Made by a program: the position numbers and the translations under genes. A DNA stretch of 64,000 bases from Viscum album (Eukaryota > Streptophyta > Magnoliopsida > Santalales > Viscaceae), in contig OY728137.1 of assembly GCA_963277665.1 (NCBI GenBank), positions 1,176,042,670 to 1,176,106,669 on the forward strand, in the 5' to 3' direction. Below the pieces are notes generated by a model, which was not told where the DNA came from, made no database searches, and saw only the letters and a list, made by a program, of their open reading frames with translations. Shown in pieces: positions 13,172 through 25,464 of this stretch (positions within the stretch are counted from its first letter, which is position 1; every line of letters starts with the position of its first letter).

Positions 13172-13412
13172 AATCACCGCGCGTGCGTACATACAACTTA
13201 CCATCTCCACGATGTGGTATAGTATGTTTTTCACCACCACCTCACTTGGATGGGTATAATGGTGGAAAAAATAACTATATATTAATATTTTAACATTATA
13301 CTAATTCTGAGATACTATGCACCATCCACTTCAATACCATTCAATAATTATGAGAATGATATCGTCGCTCGTGCGTACGTACAGCTTACCGTCCCTGCAG
13401 TGTGATGTGATT
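13172..13412 (+). repeat. Duplicated CpG-containing module in U5
   Basis: Two copies of a roughly 45-bp module about 190 bp apart (13,172-13,222 and 13,360-13,412), each with cgtgcgtacrtacarcttacc followed by a tccac/tgcag-type block and a following gtggt/gtgat. The same pair occurs in the 3' LTR (about 21,960-22,205), and three copies in LTR D (about 51,825, 52,010 and 52,208). It stands out as CpG-bearing in an otherwise CpG-poor LTR. Confidence 0.7.
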
Positions 13413-15046
13413 GATTCTACATAATATTCATTAAACCATGACTATATAAATTAATTTAATTAATAAATATGATATATATTAAACAAATATCATTCCTTAA
13501 CTGGTATAACAATAACCTAAAAATAGAAATAATAACATATTTAAAAAAACATACATAAGAACATAAATCAGTTAATACCCGAATAACGAGTCACAATGAA
13601 GTTTTACTAACAAACAGATAAAAATATGATTATAAATGTTATAATAAAAATTATTATTATTCTATAATAAATAAAAAAAATTATTTAAATAATTATAAAA
13701 TAGGTTTTGATACATACAAAGCATATCGAACGTATGGTAAGGGACATGTTTTCAAATCACATTTTTATCTGAGATTGTTTATTTGTAATTATTTATTGGG
13801 GTATATTTATCATCCACATCCATGTTTCCTAAATATGTATTTAGAAATTTTCTTTATATCCTTATATAATTGTTTAAAATCAATTTTACCCATTGGTGTA
13901 TTTTTACTAAATGATATGAATGGAATATTTTGACTTTCTCAGTGCGTGATACTTTTTGACCTTTCTGAAAAAAGTACAAGAAGAATGTTTTTTTAAATTA
14001 TATAGAATGAATGGATTTTTATGGTTTCATGAAATATTATTTACATGAATCTTAATCTAAAAAATTTATAAATTATTTTCAACTAAATTCTTTTTTTTAA
14101 ATTGTGTGGCATTTTGAGAAAAGAAAATATTTTAGGAAAAGGTAAGGATGTTTTCCTCAGGAATTAAATTCAAGTGTTTTTAAAAATTATTTTCCATATA
14201 AGATGTAACTATTTAAATAGGGTTATATTTATATCCCTATAATTACCATGATTTTATTTTGTTTATGATGGAAGGTTATTCAAAAAATCCATTTGTTTTA
14301 CATCAATTATGATGGAATGATGTTTAAGAAACCCATTTTATTACATGGGTTATACTGTGGTAAATTTTTCTTATATTTTTTAGAACATGTAAGAATGGTT
14401 TAATTATGATATGGGTAGGACTATATCTCCCTACAATGCATTTTTAAATATTTATATGTCCTGAGATAGACATGGTTGGAACAACAAGTAAATTCAGTTC
14501 AGTGATACAAGGCTGAAACAAGGAGTGAACTCTCTTCAGTAATAGACTTTGCCCACTATAATTGTATTGGAAATGAGCCTTGAATAATATAAAATGTTTT
14601 TCTTTTATTATATGTGTATGAAACAAAGTTTTATGTCATCTTCTTTGACTATTGGGATTACATTTCACTATTAGGATTTATCCAATGACATGATATTGTG
14701 ATCTTTTATATTCACGATAAGATTTTAAAATTTTATGTTCTTATAAATATGATATGATTGATATTTAATTTGTTTAACCTTACTGAGCACTGGAGATCAC
14801 CCTTTTATATGTTTCTTTTCCCCATGACATGAATAAGGGTGTTAAGTATGATATTCCAAAAAGGAGTCTAGTTATGGTGAAATAAATGAGAGACAATGTA
14901 GTTGTTATGTGAACCAGTTGTTTATGTTTCCATATTTCTAATGACACTAAACCTATACGGTCCTATCATGATTTTTTATATGTTAATTTAAATATAATTC
15001 AATTTTTAAGTGATATCAATGTATGTAAATAATGAGTCGTTATAGT

Positions 15047-15058
15047 TGGTATCAGAGG
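15047..15058 (+). other. Primer-binding site (initiator Met tRNA type)
   Basis: TGGTATCAGAGG, two bases after the 5' LTR end, matches the usual plant iMet-tRNA complement TGGTATCAGAGC at 11 of 12 positions. It would prime minus-strand cDNA synthesis. Confidence 0.9.
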
Positions 15059-15262
15059 AAAGGTATAGTTAAACTTTGAAAACTAGGATGAGAATGCCTT
15101 AAGGATATGTCTATGTATAGGATACAATCCTAGTGTTTTAGAAATGACCATGAATAAAGTAGGATAAACCCTAAAGTGTCATAAATTGAAATTTTAGTCT
15201 TGATTATGTGGTTTTCCTATTATGATTGGTGGTTCTCACACTATTTTTCTTGGTTATAGTCA

Positions 15263-16250
15263 ATGGTTGGAACTCGAAGGAACTGTGTTAATGTTAAATG
15301 CAATGACCAATGCAATGATTATACCCACGGGAAACCAAATGTTATGGGATCTGGAATTCCAGACTTCCAAACGAAAAAAAGAGGGAGCAACATTCTATTG
15401 AATCCTTCATGAGGCAGTATCCACCTTCATTCAGCGGGATTTCTGATCCATTATTGGATGAACAATAGATCAGTACCACTCTAAATATTTTTTTAGTTCT
15501 ACCATTTTCTGAACAAGATGTAGTCGCCATACCAGTATATTGTTTGGAGGGTGAAGCTGATCAATGGTGGAATCATATCATGAATACAACGAAAAAAGAT
15601 GAAATTGAGTATAGGGAATGGGATGAGTTTAAGAACTTATTTTTCAATAAGTAATTTCCTAGTATTACTCTATCAAAGATAGATAATGAGTTACTTGAAC
15701 TTAATAAAAAGGATGATGAATGTTTTGGTAACTATGAAACAAATTTTACATGACTTGGAAGGTATGCTTCTGGAATTATTATCCAACCTGAGAGTAAGAT
15801 TGATCAATTCTTTAGTGGCATAAAACCAAGTCTTCAAATAGAATTATACATAATGGAATTAAATAGATAAGAGGGAATTTTTAAATTTTCTCTCAAGGTT
15901 GATATGGATATTTGAGTTACCCATCATTCATATGGGTTTGATAAGAAGAGGAAAATGGAATTTAGGGGAAAATTAAAAGACCACACTAAAAAGATGATGA
16001 GTTTTCCCTTATTCTCAAAGAGTGGAAAGAAACATTGAGGGAATTGTCTTAAAGGGACTAATAAGTGTTTTAAGTGTAGAAAAGAAGGTCACTGGGATAT
16101 TTAATGTCAAAGTGATGAGAAAAATATGTCAAATGATGCAAATAAAGAAATGTCTACAAAGAATTCACCTCCTACACTTAAATGTTACAGGTTCAAGGAA
16201 ATGGGGATTATTCCAATCAATTCCCTTAACCAAGGGTTCTAGATTATGAT
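15263..16250 (+). pseudogene. Chromovirus gag (capsid/nucleocapsid), decayed
   Basis: Gag forms the particle that packages the element's RNA. The ATG at 15,263 opens MVGTRRN, a usual gag start. The retrotransposon-gag domain is recognisable as PPSFSGISDPL, then YCLEGEADQWW, EWDEFKNLFFNK and FPSITLSKI (about 15,420-15,670), then NYETNFT and GIKPSLQIEL. The CCHC zinc knuckle at 16,066-16,107 keeps all four ligands (CFKCRKEGHWDI-stop-C), but the codon just before its last Cys is now a stop. Several other stops and at least one frameshift break the frame. The length (about 330 codons) is normal for the family. Confidence 0.88.
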
Positions 16251-16329
16251 CAACGTAAAAAAAATATTAAGTCCAAAGATAAATTAAATTCACCTAAAAT
16301 TACTATTGGTGACATGGAGTACGATAATG

Positions 16330-16740
16330 AAGTGGTGAAAGGTATACTTACCATTCACTCTAAAGTAGAAAATGTATTATTTGATTTTGGATCCACCAAC
16401 TCTTTTATTTATAAAGAATTATTCAAGGGTATCTCCAACTAACCTCAACAATTAAAAGTTGAGTTAGCTGTGACAACTCCTAATGGCACAACAATCGCAT
16501 CAAAAGTTTACAATTCTTCTCTAATTGAAGTTTGTGGGAAAGTGTTTCTTTCAGATATTTTGATCCTTTCTTGGAATTTGATGTGATTCTTGGCATGGAT
16601 TGTATTTCTTTATATGGAGCTCATATCAATTTACAAATAAGGGAGGTCACATTTTATATTCTAGATCAATCTATAATCATATATTAATGTAAGGATGAAT
16701 ATAACCTTACAATATAAATTTCTTCCATATTATGGGTCTT
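16330..16740 (+). pseudogene. Chromovirus aspartic protease, decayed
   Basis: The retropepsin that cuts the polyprotein. VLFDFGSTNSFI at about 16,374-16,409 is the active-site block, with D-F-G-S at 16,383-16,394, a variant common in plant gypsy elements. FDVILGMDCISLYGAHINL (about 16,575-16,635) is the conserved second block ('FDVILGMDWLxxxxA'). A frameshift lies between them near 16,560 and a stop at about 16,440. It lies between gag and RT as expected. Confidence 0.87.
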
Positions 16741-16771
16741 TATTCCAGTAAATGAAGGATATTTATCTCTA

Positions 16772-17464
16772 ATGGTTGGGAAAAAACTCACTATTAAGAA
16801 TAATCCCATTGTACAAGAGTTTGATGATGTATTTCTGGAGGAATTTTCAGGTCTTCCACAAAATCATGAAGTCGAGTTTTCAATAGAACTCATACTGGGT
16901 GGTGTGAATATTTCAAATACACCTTATAGAATGACCCCAACTGAGTTAAAGGAATTAAAGAGAAAACTTCAAGAGAATCTTGATAAGGGATTCATATTCT
17001 CTAGTGCTTCACCTTGGGGAGGACCTATATTGTTTGTTAAAAATAAATATGGATCAATGAGACTCTGCATTGATTATCGAGAACTTAACAAGATCACTAT
17101 AAAGAAAAAATATCCTCTCTGGCACATTGATTACTTATTTAACCAACAACATAGAGCTCAATACTTTTCCAAGATTTATCTTCATTTAGGATATCATCAA
17201 TTAAGGGTCAAAAAAGTGGATATACCAATGATGGAATCCCGTACAAGGTATGGAAACTATGAATTTATAGTGATTCCTTTTTGTTTTAATAACTCCCCTA
17301 TTATCTTTATAGATTTAATGAATAAAGTCTTTAGAGACTATCTTGATCCGTTTTTGATAGTCTATATAGATGATATTCTTGTCTATTCAAAGGGAAAGAA
17401 AGAACATGAAGATCATTTGATAATTGTACTGAAGACACCGAGAAAGGATAAGCTTTATGAATAA
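16772..17464 (+). pseudogene. Chromovirus reverse transcriptase, open but catalytically damaged
   Basis: The longest open frame in the window (230 codons). Domains: residues 12-40 link from protease ([20 protein letters not shown]), 60-95 fingers ([28 protein letters not shown]), 97-106 ([10 protein letters not shown]), 131-146 ([16 protein letters not shown]) and 198-201 YIDD (17,363-17,374). The first catalytic Asp, normally in 'FSKIDL', is Tyr at residue 136 (FSKIYL), so the enzyme should be dead even though the frame is open. PFCFNNSP at 169-176 is a worn 'PFGLTNAP'. The frame stops at 17,464, before the thumb, where 'CKFWLQKVSYLGH' continues in the next segment. Confidence 0.92.
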
Positions 17465-18138
17465 TTTACCAAGTGTAAATTTTGGCTTCAAAAAGTTTCA
17501 TATTTGGGTCACATAACCTCAAGAGAGGGGACATATGTGGATCATGCAAAAATAGAGGTTATTAAAAGATGGTCGAGACTGAAAACTATTACTGAGATCT
17601 GAAGATTTATTGGTTTGGATGGATATTATTGACGTTTTGTGAAAGATTTTTCTTGATTATCTAACCCACTCACCATGTTTTCTCAGAAAGGAGTTAAGTT
17701 CGTTTGGATGAAGAAATGTGAATATAATTTCAAAGGGCAAAAAAGAAGGTTATCCAGTGCACCTGTGCTCACATTTCCTTGTAGGGAGAAAGGTCTGTGA
17801 TATATAGTGATGCATCCAAGAAGGTGATGGAGTGTGTTCTCATGAAAAATGGTATGTTGATAGCTTATTCCTCATGACAATTGAAAATCCATGAGAAAAA
17901 TTATGCTACTCATGATTTGGAGTTATCTGTGGTAATCCTTACATTAAAAATATGGAGGCATTTTCTTTATGGTGAAAGGTGTGAAATTTTTACAGATTAT
18001 AAAAGTTTAAATTATATTTTCACACAAAAGGATATGAATATACACCAAATAAGATGGTTGGAGTTGATTAAAGATTATGAATTCTCAACACATTACCACC
18101 CTGAGAAAGCGAACAAGGTGTCAAATGCTTTGAGTTGA
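17465..18138 (+). pseudogene. Chromovirus RT thumb and RNase H, decayed
   Basis: It begins with CKFWLQKVSYLGHI (about 17,475-17,515), the conserved 'KCxFxxxxVxFLGHxV', then RFIGLDGYY and FVKDFS. RNase H proper starts with IYSDASKKVMECVL (about 17,800-17,840) and runs to 18,138 with HDLELSVV, HFLYGERCEIFTDYKSLNYI and ANKVSNALS. The first three acidic residues (SDAS, DLE, TDYKSL) are kept; the fourth, in 'ADALS', has become Asn (SNALS). At least two stops and two shifts interrupt the first half. RNase H would remove RNA from the RNA-DNA hybrid during cDNA synthesis. Confidence 0.88.
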
Positions 18139-18414
18139 AAAGATAATACTAGCTTATCTATAATGAAGATAAAAAAAGATACAATATTTATTGATTTTAA
18201 AAGGGTGGATCTTGAATTTTTAATGGAAGGGGAGAAATATTATCTTTCGTAAATGAATGTTCATCCATATATACAAGTGACGATTAAAGAGGCATATAAG
18301 GAAGATGCAGATTCACAAAATAAGATGAGAAATGTTCTTGAATTCAACCTTGATGGTGATGAAATAATAGGGTTCAAGAATCAAGTTTGTATTCCTCCCA
18401 TACAAAAATTAAAG

Positions 18415-19240
18415 AAATAGATATTGGATGAGGGTCATAGTTCTTCATTCTTTATTCACCGTAGAAGCAGAAAGATGTACATGGACTGAGAAGTGTACTT
18501 CTTTTGGGATGGTTTGAAAAGAGACGTCACCAAATATGTCTCTCGATGCTTGGTTTGTTAGAAAGTTAAGGCTGAGAGACATTAGTCTAAGGAGATGTCA
18601 CAACCATTACCCATACTAGAATGGAAATTAGAAAGCATCACTGTGGACTTTGTCATCAGATTTTCAAAAAACATCTAAAGGCAATAATTCTATATGGGTT
18701 ATAGTTGATCATATTACGAAGTTGGCACACTTCATTTCTATTAGAGAGAATTCTCCCCTTGATCAGCTTGCCCTGATATATGTAAAGGAAGTGGTAAGAA
18801 TATATGGAGTACCACTTTCCATTATATCTGATTGGGATCTGATGTTTACCTTGATGTTCTTTTAAATCCTTTAGAAAGCTCTGGATACAGAGTTATGTTT
18901 CATCACTACTTAGCATCCTCAAAAAGATGGTCAGTCTAAGAGGAAAATTCAAACTATGGAAGACATGTTGAGATCTTGCTCTATGGATTTCAAAGGTGCT
19001 TGGGATCAATACATACCATTGGTGAAATTTTACTACAATAATCGCTTTCAATATAGTATTCATATGGCTCCTTATGAAGCCTCCTATGTAAATAAGTGAA
19101 GAACTCAAAATTTCTAGGAAGAAGTTGGGGGGAAAAAGCTATTATGGCCTGATATGGTTAATGAATTGGCAGAAAAGGTCAGATATATTCAACAACACAT
19201 AAGATAAGATTAGAGTCAAAAAAATGTTATGCTAACAACC
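18415..19240 (+). pseudogene. Chromovirus integrase, zinc and catalytic domains, decayed
   Basis: Integrase joins the cDNA to the target. The HHCC zinc domain is readable and intact: EGHSSSFFIHRRSRKMYMD, then RDVTKYVSRCLVC (about 18,430-18,560). In the core, ITVDFV (about 18,635) has the first Asp and SIISDWD (about 18,820-18,840) the second. The third acidic residue, Glu in the usual 'GQSERTIQT', is Lys here (GQSKRKIQT, about 18,935), a single G-to-A change. A frameshift near 18,660 and several stops add to the damage. YIPLVKFYYNN and MAPYEASY follow as in relatives. Confidence 0.88.
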
Positions 19241-19690
19241 AATGAAAATACCTAGAGTTTGAAGTGGGTGATAATGTTTTATTACAAATATCTCCCTCGA
19301 AGAGAGTAATAATATTTGGATAGAATGGAAAGTTGATCCCTAGGTATATCAGTCATTTTAAAATACCGGGTTGTGTTGGAAAGGTAGATTAAAAATTGGC
19401 ACTTCCACTGAATCTATCTCAAGTTCATGATGTGTTCCATGTATATCTATAGATAAATTACATACCCGATCCATTAAATGTACTAAGAGTATAAGTAGTA
19501 TTTATGGAGCAAGATCTTTCATATGAAGAACAACCGATAGAGATTCTGGATCGTAATGAAAAAGTTATATGAAACAAGACCACTCACTTGGTTAATGTTT
19601 TATAGAGGAACCGATAATTTAAAGAAGCTGCATGGGAAATTTAGGAAATGATGAGGGAGAGGTAACCTCATCTATTTTTTTTCCAAGGGA
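19241..19690 (+). pseudogene. Integrase C-terminal region with chromodomain-like tail
   Basis: After FEVGDNVLLQISPSKRV and KLIPRYISHFKI (the GPY/F-type region) come LNLSQVHDVFHVYL and DLSYEEQPIEILDRNEKVI (about 19,508-19,570), then HLVNVL, EAAWEI and MRER...PHLF (about 19,590-19,675). In chromoviruses this ending is a chromodomain thought to steer insertion to heterochromatin. Several stops interrupt it. Its presence is the main reason for the chromovirus call. Confidence 0.83.
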
Positions 19691-19716
19691 TGAATTTCGA
19701 TGGAGAAATTCAGTTT

Positions 19717-19729
19717 AAGGGGGGCAGAA
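19717..19729 (+). other. Polypurine tract of the chromovirus
   Basis: aaggggggcagaa directly before the 3' LTR start TGTAACACC. It would prime plus-strand cDNA synthesis. Confidence 0.88.
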
Positions 19730-22700
19730 TGTAACACCTAGATATTTTTATGAAATATTTTTCTTTAAACAATTTTTATTCTTAAGTACCCTAAATTGCA
19801 CAAAATTTTGAGTTTAATCGAACCATGATATAACCTTAATATAAAAATAACATTATATCCTAGGCATTAAGTTAGCGAGAATAATTATAACTAACTTATG
19901 AAAATGCATTATGAATTCATTGGCTATTAATTACTTAGGAAAATATAAATCAATTAGATATTTGTATTTTTTTTGAGTAAATTAATTTTTGTTATGAAAT
20001 TAATGAGATAAATATTTTTTATATACTTAAAAAAATATTTTTGATATTCATCTAATTAATATTTTTGTCATAGGGTTTGAATAAAACATTATTTTATGTA
20101 TGAGAACCTTTTTTAAAAGGTTAATTTTTAAACCATTGAAATGAGACCCAATTTTAAATTAAGATTTTGACACATTATTAATTTCTATATGAAAACATAA
20201 AAATGTTATTTTTAATTTGTACATAAAAATTTACTTTGGATAAATTTCTGTTATTGTTCCGATAACTTTTATGTTTTGATGATTAATAAAAATACGCTAA
20301 ATATTAACTAAAAATAACTTTTTTCCTCAAGATAATTTATGTTGTTATATTATAATATTGAATGATTTTAATGTATAAATAGAATATATTTTTACCATTG
20401 AATATAATTTATTCCACTAGAATTAATTTTACATTGAATTCATAGGTAAAAACATTTCAGTCTTTTGCAATGTTTTAACATTTCAACCCCATTTTCTAAT
20501 TTTAACAACGATATTAATTTTAAATTAATTACTACAAATTATATGTTTTTTGTTTGGAAAAATGGATTCAATATTTGGAATTATATTTTCTAAATTATGT
20601 GAAAATGTGCCTTTTTATATTTGGACATTATGAATAGAAATTCAGTAATTATTTTATTTACCACGGTTAAAGGGTAAATCTGGTAAATAAAGGTAAAATA
20701 ATAATAATTTAATAACATGAAAATATCCTAAAAAATGTCCTAATACTATTGAATGAGATATTTCCGAACATGGGCATCCGTGAGTTGATTTTGAGACCCC
20801 ATTAATTCACTTGGATATGAAAATGACAATTTATAAGAATTAATTTAAAGCAAAGATAATTATAACCTAAACACATATCTTTTACTAAATCGATTTTAAT
20901 ATAGGGTTTTATAACTGATCTCTATGTCTATAAATATTCATTAGAAATATAAAAATATTTCCTAAATCATAGTATTTTATCTATAATTTTTTCACATTAG
21001 ATAAATATATTTATTTATGGCACAATTATGATGTAGTGGTTACCTTATTAATGAAAGATTCAAATAAATGAATTTATAAATATTAAAAAAAAATTAATTT
21101 GGTTATTTTGATGTCATACAAGAATTTTATATATTATATTGGTATATTTTATTTTATTTAATGTCTTATTTTATAATTAATCAGGTTAATAATTTAAAAA
21201 TAAGTCAATTATGAATAGTTTTTAAAATTAACACAATTCATAACTTAAAAAATAAAATAGTTTATTAAATGATATTAAATTCCAAAAAATTTAAGATTCG
21301 TCCAAATGGTTAATATAAGTCCAAATATGTCATAAATAACTTCTTTTGGGTCTTTTCACATGATATGGTAATTACATTAACCCAAAATGTGTAAATAACA
21401 AGATATCACGGTAAGATTAAAAAGGGTAAAATAAGGGTTAAACCAAAAAAATAAGGATAAAAAATTATTATAAACTTGAAAAACAATTATTGGATGATGG
21501 TAATTATAATCATAATCATCTTATATTATAATTAAATAAACTTTGGACCATTTTTAGATGAATTTTTATTTATAATAAATTAAAATTTTGAGATTTACCT
21601 AAAGTGATCCTCTCTCCTCTTATAAAAGGGATCATCCTTCCTCTCATATTAAATCCATTTTGAGCCTTCAAGATCAGTCCAGAAATACCCATTTATCTTC
21701 TAAAATTTTATATTTACATTTTAGAGGTTCTGTTTTTCTAAAAAGACAAACTATAGTGCCCTAAGAAGAGTTTTAAAGGAGGCGCGTCGAGGAAGAGGTA
21801 ATGACTTCAACCGATTCTTTCAAATTTATTTAATATTATAATTCATATTATTTAGTTGTTTCATTTTAAATTAATAACATAAGTATCAATAATATACTTA
21901 TATATTGTTATAAATATAAAGAAACCCTATTTCACTTTCTATCCATCCTATGAAAAATGAAATCACCGCACGTGCGTATATATAACTTACCATATCCACA
22001 CCGTGGTGTAATCTGTTTTCACCACCACCTTACATGGATGGGTATAATGGTGTAAATAATAACTATATATTATTATTATAACATTATACTATTTATGAGA
22101 TACTATACACCATCCACTTCAATACCATTAATCAATTATGAGAATAATTTTTCCGCTCGTGCGTACATATGGCTTACTGTCTCCACGGTGCGATGCAATT
22201 TGTTCAACACAATCTTCATTAAAACATGATTATATAAATGAATTGAATGAGTAAATATGATATATAATATACTAGTACCATGATTTAAATGATATAACTA
22301 TAACCCAAAATTAGAAATTAGAACTTATTTGACAAAACATACATAAGAATATCAAGTAGTTAATACCCGAATAACGAGTAACAATGAAATGTTACTAAAA
22401 AACAGATGAAAATGTGATCATAAATTTTATCATAAATATTATTATGATTTTTTTAATAAATAAGTAACATTATATAAATCATTATATAGGAGGTTCAGAT
22501 ACATACAAAGGATATTAGACCTAAGGCAAGGGATAATATTGCAACTCTCATTTTTATCTAAGATTGTTTATTCGTAAGTATTTACTGGGGTATATTTATC
22601 ATCCACATCCATGTTTCTTAAATATTTATTTAAAAATATTATTTATATACTTCTATAATTTTTTAAAAGTTAATTTTACCCATTGGTAAATTTTTACTAA

Positions 22701-23841
22701 ACGGTATGAATGAAATATTTTATCATTCTCGGTACGAGGTACTTTTTGACCTTTCCGACAAAAGTATGAGAAGAATGTTTATTTATATTATATGGAATGA
22801 ATGGATTTTTATGGTTTCATGACATATTATTTCCAAGAATATTCTTCTACATTATTTCAAGATTATTTTCAACTAAATTATTTTCTTTTAAATTTAATGG
22901 AATTTTGAGAAAAGAAAACATTTTTGAAAAAAGACAGGATATTTTCATCAGGAATTAATTTCAAGTGTTTTATCAAAATTATTTTCCATATTAGATTTAA
23001 CTAGTTAAATTGGGTCATATTTTTATCCCTATTATTACCATGATTTTATTTTGTTTATTATGTAATGTAATTTAGGAAATACATTTGTTTTATATCAATT
23101 ATGATGGAATGATGATTAAGAAACCCATTTTATTACATGGGTTATGATATGGTAAATGTTTGTATGTTTTTTTTTGGAAAATGTAATAAGGTTTCCATTA
23201 TGAGATGGGTGGGACCTATATCTCCCTCCAATGCATTGGGTAAAGATATTTATCTCATGATATTGACATGGCTAGAATGGTTAGTAAATCTAGTTCAGTG
23301 ATACAGGACAGAAGCTTGGAGTGAACTCAGTTTTGTAATGGACTTTGTCTACTACGATGGTCTTGGCAATGGGCCTTGAGTAATATGAAATGATTTTTTG
23401 TGCTTAAGTGTGTATGTCAAAAAGTTTTATATCTTATTCTTTGAATATTTTGATTACATTCCAGTTTTATGATTTATCCCATGACATGATACTGTGATCC
23501 TTTATATGTTGGATATGATTTTCAAAACTGCATGTTCTTATGAATATGATATGATTGATATTTAAATTTTTTACCCTTACTGAGAATTTTAGATCACACT
23601 TTTATATTTTTCTTTTCCCCATGAAATGAAGAAGGGTATTAAGTATGATATACCAAAAAGGAGTCTAGTTATGATGAAATAAACAGGAATCAATGTAGAT
23701 GTTTTATGAACTAGTTGATTATGTTTCCTAGTTTTCAAAGACACTATACCTATAAGATCCTATCATGGTTTTGTTATATATAGTAATAAAAAAAATTAAT
23801 TATGAAGTTATATCTATTTATGTAAATAACATATAATTATA
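19730..23841 (+). repeat. 3' LTR of the chromovirus
   Basis: 4,112 bp, starting TGTAACACC and ending ...ttata; partner of 10,937-15,044 (4,108 bp). TATA box at 21,621-21,627; the duplicated U5 modules lie at about 21,960-22,015 and 22,150-22,205. It is followed by the duplicated target site agtat (23,842-23,846) and CACTA transposase sequence. Confidence 0.93.
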
Positions 23842-23846
23842 AGTAT

Positions 23847-25464
23847 GGTAATTCAACAAAAAAACTGATCTCTTGTCCACACAGATTTTCATAATGTTTT
23901 TCAAAAATGGTTTTTGAAAAGCAGTGTATAAATGTTTTACTTTCTCAAATAGTTGATCAAATATTAGTGGATACGGTGCTGTAAATTCTTTCTTAACTTC
24001 CAGCCAATTATTTCGTCCAATATTAGTACTTATGTTTTCAGGTTAGAAATCTGTGATGTCCTAGAAACATAGTTTTCGATGAATTTTTCAACCTAATTGA
24101 ATCTGTACCTTGTTCACAGATGGGACACCCATAAATTTCTTCAATGTTATATCCTAAAAAATTTCCATAAGCAGGTAAGTCATTTATCATCCTATAAAAC
24201 ATGGATATAAACATGAAATCTTCATTTCTATAAGAATCATACAATGTAACATTTGAATCCCACAATAATTTCAAACCCTAAATCAATGGATAAAAATAAA
24301 AATCAATATCATTACCTAGTTTTTTCGGTCCTGATATAATCATAGACAACATGATGTGTTTCTATTTCATACATAACCACAATGGAATGTTATAATTTAC
24401 CAACATAACCAACCATGTACTGTGAGTGTTTCTTTGAGAACCAAAATGATTCACTCCATATGTAGATAATTCAAGATGAATGTTTCACGGCTCGTTTCCA
24501 AAATCAGGATACTCATGATCAATTTTATTCAAATGTGGAGAGTTTTCTAAGTGATGTAGTTTCCCATATTTATTTATTCTTTCTACTTGACTTTTCAATT
24601 TCCATTCAGTCTGCTCACATAAATATATGTGCCTAATCCTTGGAATTATTGGAAAGTACCATACAACATTCCTAGGACCGGATTCATCCTTCTTGTATCG
24701 AGAAGCACCACACTTTGGGAATTCTTTATGTGATTTGTGGTCTTTGAAAAATAGAATAAATTCATTCGGGCATGGGTTTATTCATTCAGATATCATACCA
24801 ATTGAACATATCATTTGTTTGGAATATCATGTTTGGAATGAGAGCTCATTATATTTTAAGAGCATGTCATTCAAGAGGGAAATTAATTATATCAAACAGG
24901 AGTCACTATATCTATTGTCTGCTTTAAAATTATACAGATTCTATATGGATAGTAATGATGTATATTTAGTGCAACCACCATACAAAGTCATATTTGTACA
25001 ACTCTTTAACTACTCAAAATTTTTTGGGCAATCACGTAGATCATCTTAAACTATCTTTTCCTATCTTCAACATAATCTTCATAATAATTCAAATTTGTAA
25101 TCATGTACTAGATATAGTCTTCATCATTTTACCCACTTTTAATCATATTAGATGATCCATAAAATGAACCATTATCCTAGAAACTATCTACATTCTCTTT
25201 TTCCCCATGTTTATTCCAAAATTTATAACGTCGATCTATTACATGATAGATTAAGTGTTCTTACAACTCTTCTAGACTAAATTATCTTGAATAAAAACTG
25301 TGAAAACATGAAAAAAGGATTTGAGAAGGGTAAAATACATGATCTTTTACAAACATGATGAACTCTTTCACTGCATCTTCATACTCTCTTTTCAAACTAT
25401 TGGAATCCATACAGTCTTTATTCACAGCTATCCTATTTGATTGAGTGATATTACTTTTTAACAA
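23847..25464 (-). pseudogene. TNP2 transposase, N-terminal half
   Basis: The upstream part of the CACTA transposase on the minus strand. From the start: EYEDAVKEFIMFVKDHV (about 25,380-25,330) resembles the transposase-associated N-terminal domain. INPCPNEFILFF...FPKCGASRYKKDE (about 24,780-24,690) carries the Cys pairs of the Transposase_21 start. VWYFPIIPRIRHIY (about 24,665-24,625) and YGKLHHLENSPHLNKI (about 24,570-24,520) follow. EYPDFGNEP, LELSTYGVNHFG and TWLVMLVNYNIPLWLCMK (about 24,510-24,370), then LWDSNVTLYDSYRNE, INDLPAYGNFLGY, CPICEQGTDSIRLK and MFLGHHRFLT (24,274-24,038) complete the core. It ends with VELPY against the chromovirus, whose other side resumes with the next residues. 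A few in-frame stops break it. Length and order match family members. Confidence 0.9.

Larger units (their letters stand above)
10937..15044 (+). repeat. 5' LTR of the chromovirus
   Basis: It starts TGTAACACC and ends just before the primer-binding site; the terminal bases are TATA where CA is usual, also true of the 3' LTR. It matches 19,730-23,841 along its length, for example the shared block around 12,830 (TATA box and leader) and the U5 block near 13,175-13,405. With the promoter at about 12,832, U3 is about 1.9 kb and R plus U5 about 2.2 kb. No ORF of note is inside. Confidence 0.93.
10937..23841 (+). mobile_element. Ty3/gypsy chromovirus with 4.1-kb LTRs (Tekay/Del-like)
   Basis: A structurally complete but inactive LTR retrotransposon of 12.9 kb inserted in the CACTA transposase. 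LTRs lie at 10,937-15,044 and 19,730-23,841. The interior is 4.7 kb with a primer-binding site, then gag, protease, RT, RNase H and integrase, the gypsy order, and a polypurine tract against the 3' LTR. The integrase tail ends in a chromodomain-like block, which places it with the chromoviruses; long LTRs with TGTAACACC ends suggest the Tekay/Del lineage (inference). The two LTRs differ by many substitutions and small indels, so the insertion is old. RT, RNase H and integrase have each lost a catalytic residue. Confidence 0.93.

Noticed and set aside
24627..25049. 140-codon plus-strand frame
   Set aside because: It is antisense to the TNP2 N-terminal half, whose minus-strand reading shows family motifs; the plus frame shows none.
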